From Doryteuthis pealeii (taxonomy: Eukaryota > Mollusca > Cephalopoda > Myopsida > Loliginidae): a stretch of 64,000 bases of DNA. Made by a program: the position numbers and the translations under genes. The stretch lies in the NCBI GenBank assembly GCA_023376005.1, contig CM042145.1, positions 60,667,643 to 60,731,642 on the forward strand, given 5' to 3'. Below are positions 1-11,362 of this stretch, piece after piece (position 1 is the stretch's first letter; each line of letters begins with the position of its first letter). Under the pieces are notes generated by a model that saw nothing but the letters and a program-made list of their open reading frames with translations, had not been told where the DNA came from and ran no database searches.

Positions 1-350
1 ATTGCCCAAATCTATTGCTCTCATGGCAAACCCCAACACTTTTTTATCATATATGCGCCAGAAGGCGGTGCCTGAGGGTCTTAGTCATGTGTATGACGTT
101 AAACTATCTAATGATGAAGTTCAATTTATGGAGGTTGTGGAGTACCTCTATATCGCCATTACTTCCAGCTCCACTCTGACCCGGAGTGGTAGTACCTGTT
201 ACGGTCCCATCTATGTATGGCTTAAATCCGCTTAAAATGATGTTCAAAATATTTGAATACCCATCAAGAAATAATAAAATAAAACGTATTCGGTATAAAA
301 TAACCCAACAAGGGTTGACATGCCGTAAAACCCAACAAAACACAATACAA
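1..350 (+). repeat. SINE family A (long tRNA-headed SINE), 5'-truncated copy
   Basis: Matches the 3' two thirds of the full copy at 42128-42712: the 'GGCAAGCCCCAACCC' block, the 'ATGACGTTAAACT' block, the 'CTCTGACCCGGAGTGGTAGTACC' palindrome region, an A-rich stretch, and a terminal stem-loop of the form CGGTAT/GGCAT...ATGCCG. It starts at the window edge, so the head is lost or lies outside. At least eight further copies or pieces occur in this window. Non-coding; the small open frames here are chance. Confidence 0.75.
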
Positions 351-1000
351 TAGTTATTTACTAAGCTTGAATTAGATCTTATACAAGGCCAGAAAGATGG
401 ACTCGAACTTACAGATAATGGGGTAACGTGGTCACTGTTTTAGTGGGCACAGCATTAAAATAACAATGTTGTTAGCGTACTACTCCTTGTTCTGTAGTAG
501 CCATGGAAACAAATAGCTGTGTGGCTTGTTATATCCAAGTAAGGGTCAAAGTGGAGTGTTGAATGCTCTGGCCATTTGTGTTACATAATTCATAGATAGC
601 CTATGAATTATGTAAGTACTGTAGCTAGATAATTTTGAATCAGAGTTCGTTATATTCAAAATAACGAGGGTCGAGAGGATAATTACTTTAACCATTATGG
701 TTATGATTGACTTGTGGTGACATTACGTTTGACCCCTCGAAAAACTGTCCAGTAGAAGTGTTAGACAGAAGTTTTAGTTTTAGTCAGTTGTGGCCAGTTG
801 AACTCTACCGGTGTAGATAAAACCCAGATAACTCATTTTTTCAAAATAAGATAAATTTCAAACTTACATCTGGGGAAGACAGAACATCCGTACTTTCTGA
901 AAATAATAATCAGTATCGTATCGCCAAAAGAAAACCATCAGAGGAATATTTTAAGTTATATGTGTAAAATTGCTCAATACATCAAGTAAAGCATGATTAT
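350..1000. other. No gene; short repeat pieces
   Basis: About 525-575 is an antisense fragment of SINE family A ('AAGTAAGGGTCAAAGTGGAG'). At 579 a TGTTACATAATT hairpin sequence resembles the outer end of the LTR-like units at 8667-9158 and 11363-11813, but I could not find the other end. The rest is AT-rich and unrecognised. Confidence 0.4.
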
Positions 1001-1083
1001 CAGGACCTACATGCGTCAGACACTATCTACCCAGGTTTCACCCGAATGTTCTTCAGGACATATATATATATATATATATATAA
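951..1083 (-). ncRNA. Hammerhead-like motif in dispersed repeat (H1) with (TA)n
   Basis: On the minus strand CUGAAGA (1050-1056) is followed by a short stem II region ending GGGU, GAAA, and helix III ACCUGGGU (self-complementary with G-U pairs), then the U-A site. About 60 bp away lies the recurrent terminal sequence GCTCAATA...AAGTAAAGCA (about 960-985), also found beside the hammerheads at 20.5, 23.4, 44.1 and 47.7 kb. (TA)n at 1060-1083 borders it. The core agrees with CUGANGA/GAAA; stem I is poor. Confidence 0.5.
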
Positions 1084-1654
1084 CCAAAAATCCGACATAA
1101 GTCTTTTTTAAAAACGTATCGCAGTTTGCAGAGATCAATGTGTGCTCTCATTGTTAGTAACAGAGCAAGTCCATAAGTAAAAAATATAACAGACTTAGGT
1201 TCTTTGTTTATAGCCTATTTCAAGAAGCTTAGACACAGTGTCTAACACCCCCAGTTATCGGATACGAATAATGAATTCTTTATTACTTTTAAGGTATTTG
1301 AAAACAGATTTTTTGTTAAATTTATATATATATATATATATATAGTATATATATCAAGTCAAAGGAACGCTTGAGATGGAAGCTTTATAGCAATCATTTG
1401 TGTTGGGTTATGAGTTAATGGTATATTTTCAATCAGTCAGAACATTCAATGCTAGAAATGGTCGTCTACATCAATTTAGTAGAATGAAGGAGCGAATATT
1501 TGATATTTAGTTGGTGGTGCGCCAATCAAGTATAGATTTCATGAATAAATAACCTAATCAGATATTAATATGTGCATGAAGATGAGATACCTATATACAA
1601 GGCGAATTTTATAATAAGTGTCACTCAAGACTATATATAAAGTTTGATTGTGTG

Positions 1655-1695
<41 letters not shown>

Positions 1696-1937
1696 AAGGT
1701 TTTTTATAGTTTGTCTGAAGCATTGTGCGTATGTATAATATAGAGATTTTTGAAGGCAATTGACAATGCAATATGTGTTGAAAATTATATTTATTTCCCT
1801 TTTTTTTAATTCTAAATATTTTCGGAATAAAATTCCATCATCAAAGTTATTAGAAGTATTAAAAGTACTAGGTGTTTTTTATAGTACTTATCCCACGGCG
1901 CTGGTGTAATTATATATATATACATACATATATTTAC
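1084..1937. other. AT-rich, no gene; (TA)n at 1321-1345 and 1660-1693
   Basis: Two TA microsatellites. No coding signal, tRNA box or recognisable repeat otherwise. Confidence 0.5.
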
Positions 1938-2218
1938 CAACCCCTCCACACGAGCAGGATGTGACACAAGGTCAATTTCTTAAACAGAGTTCAACAGGTT
2001 TGAATTCAGTTTTCCTTCTCCTAGACCGGTTGCCTAACCATGATTAAAGACCCAGTCTGCCCTATTATTTTATCTGTAGCTGGAGGGAGAGTAGGATTCA
2101 TACCTTTCCCAAGGGTATTAGCGCTAAGTGAAATGCAATTACCACATCCAGACTTTGAACTCGGGTCGACCAGTCCATTTCCCATGACTTTATCCATTAC
2201 ACCACGCGCTTCCAACTT
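1938..2218 (-). repeat. SINE family C (tRNA-derived), near full length
   Basis: The minus strand begins GCGCGTGGTGTAATGG, a good Pol III A box, followed by a B-box region GACCCGAGTTCAAAGTC. It continues with a family body (CTAATACCCTTGGGAAAGG, CTCCCTCCAGCTA, GTCTAGGAGAAGGAAAACT) and ends GACCTTGTGTCACATCCTGCTCG. The same order is seen at 44370-44613 (+), and partly at 20190-20410, 41400-41612, 42890-43020 and 33759-33910. The 102- and 64-residue frames here are not genes. Confidence 0.75.
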
Positions 2219-2282
2219 CCAAAAGTTTGATTGTATAGCAACAGAAAAAAAATGTCATGGGGTCAATGGCCATGCACATATC

Positions 2283-2302
2283 AAAACACCACACACACAC
2301 AC

Positions 2303-2347
<45 letters not shown>
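2283..2347. repeat. (CA)n/(TA)n compound microsatellite
   Basis: CACACA followed by about 38 bases of TA repeat, directly read. The overlapping frame ending in Tyr-Ile repeats is its translation. Confidence 0.95.
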
Positions 2348-2349
<2 letters not shown>

Positions 2350-2480
2350 AGAAAGACAGATTATGTATTCGATGCAACTGACAAAGTCAGATGGGCTGAA
2401 TATTCGTTGACCTTTTATATATATATTAATTCAATTACGACGACCAAACCCCTCGGCAAACACCATGTGCGACATGAAGA

Positions 2481-2526
2481 ACGCTCTACAGCTGTTTCGG
2501 CCTTATTTGGGTCTCATCAGCAGTGT
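2481..2526 (-). ncRNA. Hammerhead-like ribozyme motif H2 (canonical CUGAUGA)
   Basis: The minus strand reads stem I ACACUG, CUGAUGA (2514-2520), stem II GACC/GGCC with an AAAUA-type loop, GAAA, palindromic helix III ACAGCUGU, U-A cleavage position, then GAGCGU. Stem I pairs at 4 of 6 positions. The stem II layout resembles published Schistosoma and PLE hammerheads. Core nucleotides are all present; stem I has two mismatches and stem II one. Confidence 0.7.
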
Positions 2527-2539
2527 ATACCACGATCTC

Positions 2540-2613
2540 CGCCACTAAAGATTGAACCAGTGGCACAAGAAGGCAGAGCCTTAAACTTTATCCCTGAGCC
2601 ACTGGCCCACGCC
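2540..2613 (-). ncRNA. tRNA-like Pol III head directly upstream of hammerhead H2
   Basis: The minus strand has A-box-like GTGGCTCAGGGA and B-box-like GGTTCAATC at tRNA spacing, ending about 14 bases before stem I of H2. It is too altered to be a working tRNA. The arrangement tRNA-like head plus hammerhead recurs at 10255-10382, 45613-45745 and probably 17590-17712. Confidence 0.55.
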
Positions 2614-2808
2614 ACACAGGGAGATCACTGAATAATCGAGTTGATGATAATCGCGCAGCCGCGTAACCTGTAATGTCTTGTAGCCCGTCACAGGCATTGC
2701 AGATGACAAGGCATCCTCTACAGCAACGTCTTCTCAAGTCAGTTGTCCGTATCCCTGTTGGGTAACATCATGATCATAATATATAGATAATTATGTAAAT
2801 CGTGGCAT

Positions 2809-2853
2809 ACACTGGTGATGAGACCTAATTAGGTCGAAACAGCTGTGCAGTGT
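2809..2853 (+). ncRNA. Hammerhead-like motif H3, core substituted
   Basis: Stem I ACACUG/CAGUGU pairs perfectly over 6 bp. Stem II GACC/GGUC is perfect, GAAA is present and helix III is the palindrome ACAGCUGU. However core C3 is G (GUGAUGA) and H17 is G, both expected to abolish cleavage. The structure is kept while the catalytic bases are lost. Confidence 0.6.
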
Positions 2854-2889
2854 TCCTAATGTCGCACATGGTGTTTGCCGAGTGGTATA

Positions 2890-3414
2890 TATACGTATGT
2901 ATGCTTAACTTGTTATATATAATCAATGGTAATATTATGGTTTCACACTCATAACTTAAAGTTTCTTGGTAATCCAATCATCAGATGAGAAGTGGTTAAG
3001 ATGTCAAAAACCAGTTGTGAAATGGTTGAGATGTCAAAAATCAAATTTTTTAGCGTTTATATGAAGCGTTTTTCACGCGATGGGAAATGTAAAGCTAAAA
3101 ATTGTTTTTTTAAACTGTGGCTTGTTTAACGTTTATGTGACGTGGATTGTATTCACGTGATGTAATGTCATGACGTTAAATTTGTATTTAAAAAACATTA
3201 TAATCAAACAAACTTGTATTGGTGTTAATGCACGCGGTGTTCAGATGATTTTTTTTAAATAAATAAATAAATAAAAGGAGAGCGAAAATTCAGGGATCAA
3301 TTAGGGTCAGGTGGTAAGTGACACAGTAAAAATTTGTTCAAATGCCTACATTTCGAAACAAGTTCACTTCTCTTATTTAACAAGTTATTGCTTGCATTTT
3401 GTAATATACACTTT

Positions 3415-3416
<2 letters not shown>
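2890..3416. other. No gene seen
   Basis: A short imperfect tandem duplication at about 2985-3045 (GTGGTTAAGATGTCAAAAA / ATGGTTGAGATGTCAAAAA). Otherwise AT-rich unrecognised sequence, with (TA)n following at 3417-3455. Confidence 0.4.
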
Positions 3417-3463
<47 letters not shown>

Positions 3464-3619
3464 AATTCTAACCTATACTTAAATAAGTCGATCTAAAGTT
3501 TATCTCAGTTTAAAGAATTACTTAGTTAAGTATAGTGTAGGGTCATTAGGAAATCATTTGTATTGAAGCCATAGTAGATATTTAACTCTATTACTAATAT
3601 CCTATATATAATGTGTGTG

Positions 3620-3852
3620 TGGATAACATACTGTCGGATTAAATTCCTGATCATATTCCCATATATATATAGTCTGGGATAGTCACCGCTTCAGCTTTCA
3701 CTGGAATGGTGCGCCAAATTGCAGTAGTATTAGGAGAATGCTCGATATAAAGAATAGAGCTATTATATAATATAATAAATATATAAAGGTATTACATATC
3801 TATTTATTTGATGGCAATAGAACATCAATTGCCATCAAATAAATAGATATGT

Positions 3853-3895
<43 letters not shown>
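3620..3895. repeat. Foldback repeat related to 28640-28990
   Basis: Contains CTGTCGGATTAAATTCC, then a block shared in inverse with 28940-28985 (CACTGGAATGGTG), then a near-perfect hairpin of about 35 bp per arm centred near 3822 (GGTATTACATATC ... GATATGTAATACC). It runs straight into (TA)n. No complete hammerhead core is visible in this copy. Confidence 0.5.
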
Positions 3896-3897
<2 letters not shown>

Positions 3898-4615
3898 ATG
3901 TGTGTCTATATATATATTATATTATATGTATATATATATTATTTGTATGTGTGTCTATATATATATTATTTGTATGTGTGTCTATATATATATTATTTGT
4001 GTGTGTCTATATATTATTATTTGTATGTGTATCTATATATATATTATTTGTATGTGTGTCTATATTATATTATTTGTATGTGTATCTATATATATATTAT
4101 TTGTATGTGTGTCTATTATATATATTTTGTATGTGCGTGTGTGTGTCTATATATATTATTGTGTATGTATATATTTATTGTGTATGTATAATATTATTGT
4201 GTGTGTGTATATATATTATTGTGGTGTGTATATATATATTGTGTGTATATATATATATCATTTGTGTGTGTATGTGTATATTATATATTGTATTGTGTGT
4301 GTGTATGTGTATATATATTGTATTAGTTGTGTGTGTGTATGTGTATATATATATATTGTATTAGTTGTGTGTGTATGTGTATATATATATTGTATTAGTT
4401 GTGTGTGTGTGTGTGTGTATATATATATTATTTGTGTGTGTATATATATATTATTTGTGTGTGTATATATATATATTAGTTGTGTGTGTGTGTATATATA
4501 TTATTTGTGTGTATATATATATTATATGTGTGGTGTGTGTGTGTGTGTATATATATTATATGTGTGGTGTTTGTGCATATATATATATTATTTGTGTATA
4601 TATATATATATATAC
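3861..4615. repeat. TA/TG minisatellite tract
   Basis: (TA)n followed by units of roughly 22-30 bp such as TTATTTGTATGTGTGTCTA, grading into (TG)n/(TA)n blocks. All long frames here (up to 239 residues of Cys-Val-Tyr-Ile) are translations of the repeat. Confidence 0.95.
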
Positions 4616-5261
4616 CATTAGTGAAGCTGACTCTCTTATCACTTAAGCTTAACTAAATATCCTTGGCTTAATGAACAGCTCAAAGGTTATTTCTATAACA
4701 AATAAACCTATAAAACAGAGGCGATATCGATCTTTTTTTCTTTTCTTGTATAATAAATTATAAATGCGAATCTTTTTAAATAACAAAGATACCTGAATCT
4801 CTCCTCATTGTGTAACTTGCAAGCATTCATAAAACATTAAAAACAAAAGTAAATACAAGATTCTTATTCGTAAGTAATCAATATTTAATTGATACACAGA
4901 AAATGTTGGGCGTCGGTTTCTTTAGATTTCCACATTTATTCATGGAATTTTATAAATATTATTCGAATAAGCTTTAATTTTACAACCACAAGAAATACAA
5001 AAATTTAGTAAATCCCACGCATTTTTGTATTTTTAATCAATTCCATTTGCCTAGAAGTAAGATTTATGATGAGTAACACTCAGATTTTCGAAATTAAATA
5101 CATTACAAAAACACGGAAATATTTCAAAGAATTTTCTCAGTTTGTTTAGCCGGGCACAAGGCCAGGAGTACCTGACAAATACAAAACGATGTAAAAGTTA
5201 TCTATGTAAGTATTGACATGGCTGATTGAATTTGAGACTAAAACGGTTTGGTTGCTTGGAT
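4616..5261. other. No gene seen
   Basis: AT-rich, no repeat family or coding signal recognised. Confidence 0.4.
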
Positions 5262-5740
5262 TTTACGGCATATCAACCCTTGGATTATTTTATGCCAAAG
5301 ACGTTTTGTTTTATTCATTCTTGAGGAATACTAAATTTTTCTTTTTTCTTTTCAATTTTTTTATAAAACACATTTTTCAGTCATTTTTTCCTATTTTCCG
5401 ATGGAACTTTAATAGGTAATACCACACCGAATCAAAATGGACAGGGTAGTAATGGCATTGAGGATGTACACTAGAACTGGAATTTTATCATCAGATAGTG
5501 TCCTGGGTATGACGTTAAACTAAGACCCTCAGCCATCGCTTTCTAGCTTATATATGATAAGATGTATTGGGGCTTGGCTTAAGGGAATAGATGCTAGGGC
5601 TTAACGGGATCAACCGGTTAAACGGAGGGTGTCACTTCGACCGGCCGTCTAGCCTAAGTAAGGGCCAAAGTGGAGTGTCGCAAGTCATGGACTGCTCAGC
5701 CATCAGGATTCCATGCTTAAGCATCACAGGTCGCCACACA
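5262..5740 (-). repeat. SINE family A, antisense copy
   Basis: Begins on the plus strand with the family 3' stem-loop (TTTTACGGCATATCAACCC...TATGCC) and runs back through GTATGACGTTAAACT, GGGGCTTGGC and GGGCCAAAGTGGAGTGTCGC to a head-proximal block ending near 5740. Diverged, with the extreme 5' head lost. Confidence 0.7.
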
Positions 5741-6355
5741 AGACCAACATAGGTTTTTTTTACCCCTCTGTAGATTGATACAACGATGATAAAATCTATC
5801 AGATTGTGAAGTTCCAATTTTCTAGCTCTGGGTGTGACGTAGTGTAGTGCCTTTTTCACGCACTAAATTGTGTATGTTACGTTGCGGGTATGGTCACAGT
5901 ACCAAAAGCGATATATGTAGTAGTCGGACTTACGAAAATCACAAAACATGTGTATGGTAGAAACTTCTGACTTTATTTCTTCTTACTCGGCTGTGCGTGG
6001 GTGGCGAGCGTTGACAATGACTGCTGCTGGGATGGCTAGCGTTGGTGAGGTAAAGGGGTGGCTAGGTGGGTCTCACTGTTTCTCGGCCGTGATGGGCCGT
6101 GAGCGTTGTCACCACTTGTTATCTGTCCGAGTTCTGTCTGACTAACTACTGGGATCTCTGACTTTCTTTTATGTATATAAGCCGCCTACACATTTTCTTT
6201 TGTTATACTTATCAGCGGAAAAATCTGTTTCCGATTTCATGGTTATACCCTTTCTCTTTGTTCGCGTTAACCGGATAAAGTCCTTTGTTATTTTTGTCGT
6301 CTTTTCTTTGTTTCGGTTTAAACGGAAAATCCTACTTCCGCCCGTACGAAATGCA
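5741..6355. other. No gene seen; possible TATA-like site near 6172
   Basis: Somewhat richer in GC than its surroundings. ATGTATATAAGCC at 6171-6183 looks like a TATA box and may belong to an unrecognised LTR, but no paired end was found. The 65-residue frame at 5948 has no recognisable motif. Confidence 0.3.
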
Positions 6356-6605
6356 ACATGGGGAATGTGGATTACCCCTTAATCACCATTACTCCCAGGT
6401 CCACCCTGACCCGAAGTGGTGGTACTTGTTAGAATCCCATCCATGGGTTAAATAGAAGAAAAAAATGAGTTTAAATGATATGTTTAAAAATGTGTTTAAA
6501 ATTGAGTTTAAAAATAAAATTGAGTACCCAACAAGAATGAATCAAACAAAACGTCTTGACATAAAATAACCCCACAAGGGTTGACATGTCGTAAAATCCA
6601 ACTAA
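6356..6605 (+). repeat. SINE family A, 3' fragment
   Basis: Shares GGAATGTGGATTACCCCTT, CTGACCCGAAGTGGTGGTAC, CATGGGTTAAATAGAA and the terminal GACATAAAATAACC...GTTGACATGTCGTAAAA stem-loop with other copies. Confidence 0.7.
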
Positions 6606-8096
6606 CCATCCCATCAAAAAGAAAAAAAAGCTAAACACTCAAAAAATAAACACTCAAAAGCCTGGGATTTGCCATAAAAGATATTACATATCTAATAATT
6701 TTTAGCGGTATATTAATCGTTGAAGTTTGCGCTATATTTTTCAAATGAGAAATGGTTTCTTTTTTTTTTTTGTGATAATTTTTGTTTAATAACATCTACT
6801 TTCTACTGCTTTTCGATCGCATCAAGTGTTTGATATTAATCTTGTCATTCTCACAAAACGAGAAGCTCATGCTCAATTCCTGACTTCTTTACCCGGCTTC
6901 AATATTAACACCTTCAGAAAACACATATTTCACGACAACTAACTCTCTGCCCTTTATTATGTCCAACCTATCTAAATTCTAATATGTTATCTCTCTCTCT
7001 CTCTCTCTCTCTCACTCACTCACTCTCACTCACTCACTCACACGACACGGGCACCTGTTAGAACAAACGACAAACTTGATTCTCAGGTAATTGATGTCTT
7101 CCGTGTATATTGACCTCTAATATTAGACGGGACAGTTCAGATTATTGAAGATTATATTACATTCTAAGGTCAATGTGCAATCTGGATATAACAAAGGAAT
7201 TATGCATAGGATGGAATGATTTGAGGGACGCTGAAGATTGGAAAGAAAGAAAGAAAGAAAAAAACTGACAACAAATCAGTGGTTGGCCGTTCCCTTTTAT
7301 GGCACCAATCTGGTTCAAATAAATAACGTCCCGTTCAATAAACTGGGGTGTATCAAAAGTAGTTTCGGATTCTAAACAACTCGGAGTTCGTGAGGAAACT
7401 CTAAAAAAGAACACTGTATGATGCAATTGGAACGATCCCTAGAATTCAAGAAAAATAGGCTAGAGTAACTGGAATTCAAAGGAAGAATTGTGACCATCCA
7501 GACAATGTCAAAATCGGCTAGAATAATTAGAATAGTCTCGAAGACCTAAAGAGACTTGTTACTTAGACTCCAGTGAAAGATCGCTGGTGTGAAAAACTCA
7601 AAATTAGGGAAATAATAGATTAATACAATCATTCGCGAACCGTTGACAAAATAAGACTATCCTGAAATATAAAAAAGAAAGACAAAAAGGAAACACCTCA
7701 AATAACTGTCAAATTCGTTAATAAATGTCTGCGCTAATTTACCTGTTAAATGCTAAATGACTTTAATTAACCCTTGAAAAATCACCCTGTTGTCTTCATT
7801 TTATTCTCCTCGCACTGCTGTGTGTAATAACGCTTTTCCAGCGAAACTGATATATATATACTGGGGATAGATAGTTAGAAATTAAATTCAACGGAACAAC
7901 AGAATAAGATTGAAAAGAAAACGAACGATTCACAATTTTAAAAATATAAAGAAAGCGAAAGATGAGGGATAATAAATATTGGAAAGTACTCAATACTTAC
8001 TTGTAGAGCAGGTTTAGCGAACCGAATCAGTGACAAAAGTTAACTACTCAGGTTTCACCGAAAAAATCATTAGGGTAATTCACGCACACACGCACG

Positions 8097-8129
<33 letters not shown>

Positions 8130-8666
8130 TATGAGAGGGTGGGATATTAACCAAAATATTGTAAGAGCTGAAATAAAAAATAAAGACAGTGGGAGAGAAT
8201 AGGAAAATAGGGAACACTTGGGTAGAGACACACAAGATACAAAGTGGAAAGTGATATCTGGCAATTAGTCTACATGATCCAGAGATTTTTGTTCTCCTGT
8301 TATATGTTGAAGTGAGTCCAGATTGGCTGCTGACTTTTATTATGCATAGATTCTGTACTCTCAATTGAAAGAGGGATCACGTAGAATCAGTAGATCAAAG
8401 CTCAGTTACAAAGACAATATCAAGAGAAACTGGGAGGACTTGAACATCCCCATAGACAGTTGGCAAGAGACAACCAGAGATCAAATCAAATGGAGAAAAC
8501 TGATTTACATGGTGTCAGGAATTACCAAATTCTTGTATGTTTAATTCTTGATCTGTTTCATGTATAACAATCATATCTTGGTTTTATCTTTTCGCTTTTC
8601 TTTGATCTTTTCTATATATTCTGAGGGAACTACAGGATTGTATTAATCTTAAATGCATGAAACTGA
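6606..8666. other. No gene; simple repeats
   Basis: (CT)n at 6982-7013 with CACT repeats to 7040, a short AAAG tract at 7243-7260, and (CA)n/(TA)n at 8092-8130. The small open frames across this interval show no recognisable domain. Confidence 0.4.
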
Positions 8667-9158
8667 TGTGGCATACTCTTCTCATTACTTCTTCTATTCT
8701 TCTTCTGACATCTTAGGTTCTCTTCTAACATCTCTTCTTCGTCTGGACATTCTTGGGGACTTCGGGTCTGGTCTTCTATTGGGCATTTCTCTTTATCAGA
8801 AGCCCTGTGTCATTGTTAGTTTTTAGAGGTAATAACACAAGACCGATTTGCTTTGATCTTACTTTATTTTTAATTCCCCAACCAGACATCTGCGCAAATT
8901 AAGACAGGAGCGCGTGTAACGCGACTTACCCTTCCGTCGAGCTCGGCTGCTAGTCTCTAACTGACTGAAACTTATTTACTATCTAAACCGGAAGAGAGGG
9001 TCCTCTCTACCGGTTCTCACGGCTATCCCCGGGAGATAGGGTTAGGACTGAGGTCAAGCTTGTCACTCAATCTTCAAGGCCGTCAGCTGCACTTAAAACG
9101 CCATCTTGTTTTCTACACTATTGCACATAAATATTAGGTATCTAATAATTATGTAACA
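8667..9158 (-). mobile_element. Solo-LTR-like unit, 492 bp
   Basis: On the minus strand it starts TGTTACATAATT and ends GTATGCCACA (TG...CA). It shares both ends and a purine-rich 3' part (GAAGAAGAATAGAAG) with 11363-11813. A polyadenylation-like AATAAA lies inside. CTGA flanks both sides, consistent with a 4-bp target duplication. No adjacent gag/pol is visible, so a solo LTR is the simplest reading. Confidence 0.6.
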
Positions 9159-9704
9159 CTGATAGTAATAAGAATGTCACACTGGGTTTTGTTTCTGTAG
9201 TTCCTAAAGAATCTCTGTTTTTTATACTTAGATTACATATATGCCAGCGAAAAGAATTTCGTGTTGAATGTGTTAAAATAAGAAAACATAAAAGCAAGAG
9301 TAAAAGAATGAGATTAAGAGAAGACAAGAAAGATTTAAAAGACGAAGTAGACAACAATAGATTTATAAACTTGGTGAGTAATGGAGGTTAGAAAATGATT
9401 CGTCGTTGCGTCGTATGAAAATTACAATGGATTCAGATAAGAACTTGTGTTGATCATCGCCTGACAGCAACAGATTTGATTTTGCTTTACTGAATAAACG
9501 AACGATGCTGTGTCCTTGTAACGTCTTCAGTGCATCAAGACTCCTTTCTTGTGATTAATCACACTTTGTTGAATAGCCTCTAAACTTCTATGACAAGGTC
9601 ACACCTGAAGATAATGTAATTTCATTTAGACACAAAAGATTAAAAATTACATCTACAGTTAGCACCAAAAATAGTGTATACTCTTTTTTCTCAATTCGTA
9701 TTTG
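9159..9704. other. No gene seen
   Basis: Nothing recognised on either strand. Confidence 0.35.
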
Positions 9705-9950
9705 GATGGGTTAGCTCAGTCGCTAGAGCGTTCGCCAGAAACCACAAGGTTCCTAGTTCGATACCGGTCCTCGCCAACTCAGCGTATGAGTAGCACAGGG
9801 ATCTGTGCGGTAAAGTAAGGAGCTGATGGTAGGTGTGGCGCTCCACCTCAGATGCATAAAACAATCTCCTTGGTCTAGCGCTATTGAAAAGGGGATAGAC
9901 TCCCTCGCTGACTGGCTGATACCGACTTTAGGCCGCCCCGACGACGACTT
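9705..9950 (+). repeat. SINE family B (tRNA-derived), full length
   Basis: Starts GGGTTAGCTCAGTCGCTAGA (A box) and has B box GGTTCCTAGTTCGATACC, followed by a body with CTCCACCTCAGATGC and GGTCTAGCGCTA. It ends CTGGCTGATACCGACTTTAG and GCCGCCCCGACGACG. Copies lie at 32840-33065 (-), 39551-39792 (-), 51770-51985 (+) and 23172-23310 (-). The conserved 3' block across copies suggests a shared SINE superfamily tail. The 77-residue minus frame is spurious. Confidence 0.85.
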
Positions 9951-10052
9951 TATATATAATGCCAGCTGTATGAATTGAAATTCCATCTATCTATACTTAC
10001 ATACACACCAAATAGCCCTTATATATGTAGGAAATTACAAAAATAAAACGAC

Positions 10053-10056
<4 letters not shown>

Positions 10057-10100
<44 letters not shown>
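10057..10100. repeat. (TA)n microsatellite
   Basis: About 44 bases of pure TA. Confidence 0.95.
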
Positions 10101-10101
<1 letters not shown>

Positions 10102-10254
10102 TCCCACTTTGGTCGAGTACTTTAAATAGGGATTTAATTGCAAGTTCGCCGTTCTGGCGTGTAGCTAAACCTCGCTTTGTTTACAAATGTTTGTGGCCTG
10201 TAGTGAATTCAATTTCCGCTTAGAAATGTAGCAATTAAATATTCTATAATTGAC

Positions 10255-10343
10255 AGCTGCCTCTGGCCGTACGGGTAAGAGGATTGGCGAACGAAAGTTC
10301 ATTCGGGTCTCAAACCCGGCCAGGGGTGGTAGTTAATGTATAA
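10255..10343 (+). ncRNA. tRNA-like Pol III head upstream of hammerhead H4
   Basis: CTGGCCGTACGGG reads as an A box and GGGTCTCAAACCC as a B box, at tRNA-like spacing. A 3' acceptor-like GCCAGGGG follows. The hammerhead begins 20-25 bases downstream. Second copy of the head-plus-hammerhead layout. Not a functional tRNA by eye. Confidence 0.55.
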
Positions 10344-10382
10344 CCACACTGAGAGGTGATACCTCGAAACACGTGTCTGTGG
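10344..10382 (+). ncRNA. Hammerhead-like motif H4 with 3-nt core deletion
   Basis: Stem I CCACA/UGUGG is a perfect 5 bp. Helix III ACACGUGU is palindromic and followed by C at the cleavage position. GAAA is intact, and stem II GAGG/CCUC is perfect with a UGAUA loop. The core reads CUGA then directly GAGG, as if UGA had slipped out of CUGAUGAGAGG, so this copy is probably inactive. Followed by (TA)n at 10397-10429. Confidence 0.65.
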
Positions 10383-10391
10383 ATTATTTAT

Positions 10392-10396
<5 letters not shown>

Positions 10397-10429
<33 letters not shown>
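10397..10429. repeat. (TA)n microsatellite
   Basis: Directly read; the Tyr-Ile frame here is its translation. Confidence 0.95.
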
Positions 10430-10431
<2 letters not shown>

Positions 10432-10839
10432 ATATGAAACAACACTTTTATCTATACCCATACGTCGGATTCATTTTCTTTTCTCTTAACTTATATATAT
10501 ATATATACATTCAATATTACCAGATCTTGTTTTTGAGCAAAAATAATGAAGATTTGATTAACATTCGTGTAAAATGAAATTTACATAGTAACTGCATGGA
10601 TTTCGTTTTTTTTTTTTTTTTTTTGTTTTTTTGTTTTCTTGTTTTTGCATTTAATATTTTGGATAGATATTAATATTTATTTTCAGAGTGTCTTTCCGTT
10701 TTTTCTTTGATGCTTCACCAGGCCGGATTAACGCAAGATCTTTTTTTACACAGGGGTTTTAAAGGGGCATACTGCGAGAATCCAACTCAAATCATTCAGT
10801 AATAATAGATCTGCGAGAATATTCTTTTATAAAACTCCC

Positions 10840-10975
10840 CTTTAGCCTGGCGACGCCGGGTAGCCACTTCGTGTCAATACATATATAAAGGGCAGTTGGT
10901 GTGTATGTATGTATGTCCGGATGAAATTACGAAAATAAAACAATTAACGACAAAGTAAACACTTATATACACATT
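10840..10975 (+). repeat. Dispersed repeat D (CGACGCCGGGTAG motif)
   Basis: CTGGCGACGCCGGGTAG, then GGCAGTTGGTGTGTATGTATG, GTCCGGATGAAATTACG and CAATTAACGACAAAGT. The same order is seen at 11930-12010, partly at 12110-12150, and inverted at 35640-36010. Non-coding, class unknown. Confidence 0.55.
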
Positions 10976-11362
10976 AAGAATTACAAAAGAATTGTTAAAA
11001 TTCCAAAGATTTAATTTATATTTTATAGAAGCTTTTGGATTCAGGTAATCAGAAAATGCTATCAGAAATATCTTAAAGTTAACCAATTTCAAGTTATTAA
11101 TGATTTTTTTCCAAAGAAAGATCAATGGGTCAAGAAAATCCCATTATGGCACTGCATCAATGATAAAATCGTTTTCTATTATTATTTTATATATATTGTA
11201 CATTATTTATACGAAAGAGATGCTTTGTTTTTTGCTCAAAACCGAAGTTACAACAACAGTTAAAATTTTGCACTTTTATGTTTTAAGTCTTTCTGTTTAG
11301 CCATTGAATAAAGTCTATATGTAGTTGCATCACTCGAATTCTAACAAAACAATTTGAGAAAA
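10976..11362. other. No gene seen
   Basis: AT-rich; no recognisable element. Confidence 0.35.

Larger units (their letters stand above)
2430..2890. mobile_element. Foldback element with two hammerhead-like motifs
   Basis: The arms around 2438-2535 and 2800-2888 are inverted copies (shared TCGCACATGGTGTTTGCCGA and hammerhead region). Each arm carries one hammerhead-like motif, listed separately. The interior holds a tRNA-like sequence on the minus strand. No protein is encoded; the 124-residue frame running in from 2257 includes the TA repeat and is spurious. Confidence 0.6.

Noticed and set aside
3685..3735. Hammerhead in CACTGGAATGGTG block (also 28940-28985)
   Set aside because: GAAAC or its complement and a CACC/GGTG stem are present, but no CUGANGA in the right place and no stem II.
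3894..4646. Open frames up to 239 residues rich in Cys, Val, Tyr, Ile
   Set aside because: Translation of the TA/TG minisatellite; the same holds for 15685-16288, 25916-27238 and many shorter Tyr-Ile frames.
6171..6183. TATA box of a host gene
   Set aside because: Isolated TATATAAG with no convincing downstream coding exon.
9705..9780. Functional tRNA gene
   Set aside because: A and B boxes are those of SINE family B; the acceptor stem does not close and five related copies have the same body.
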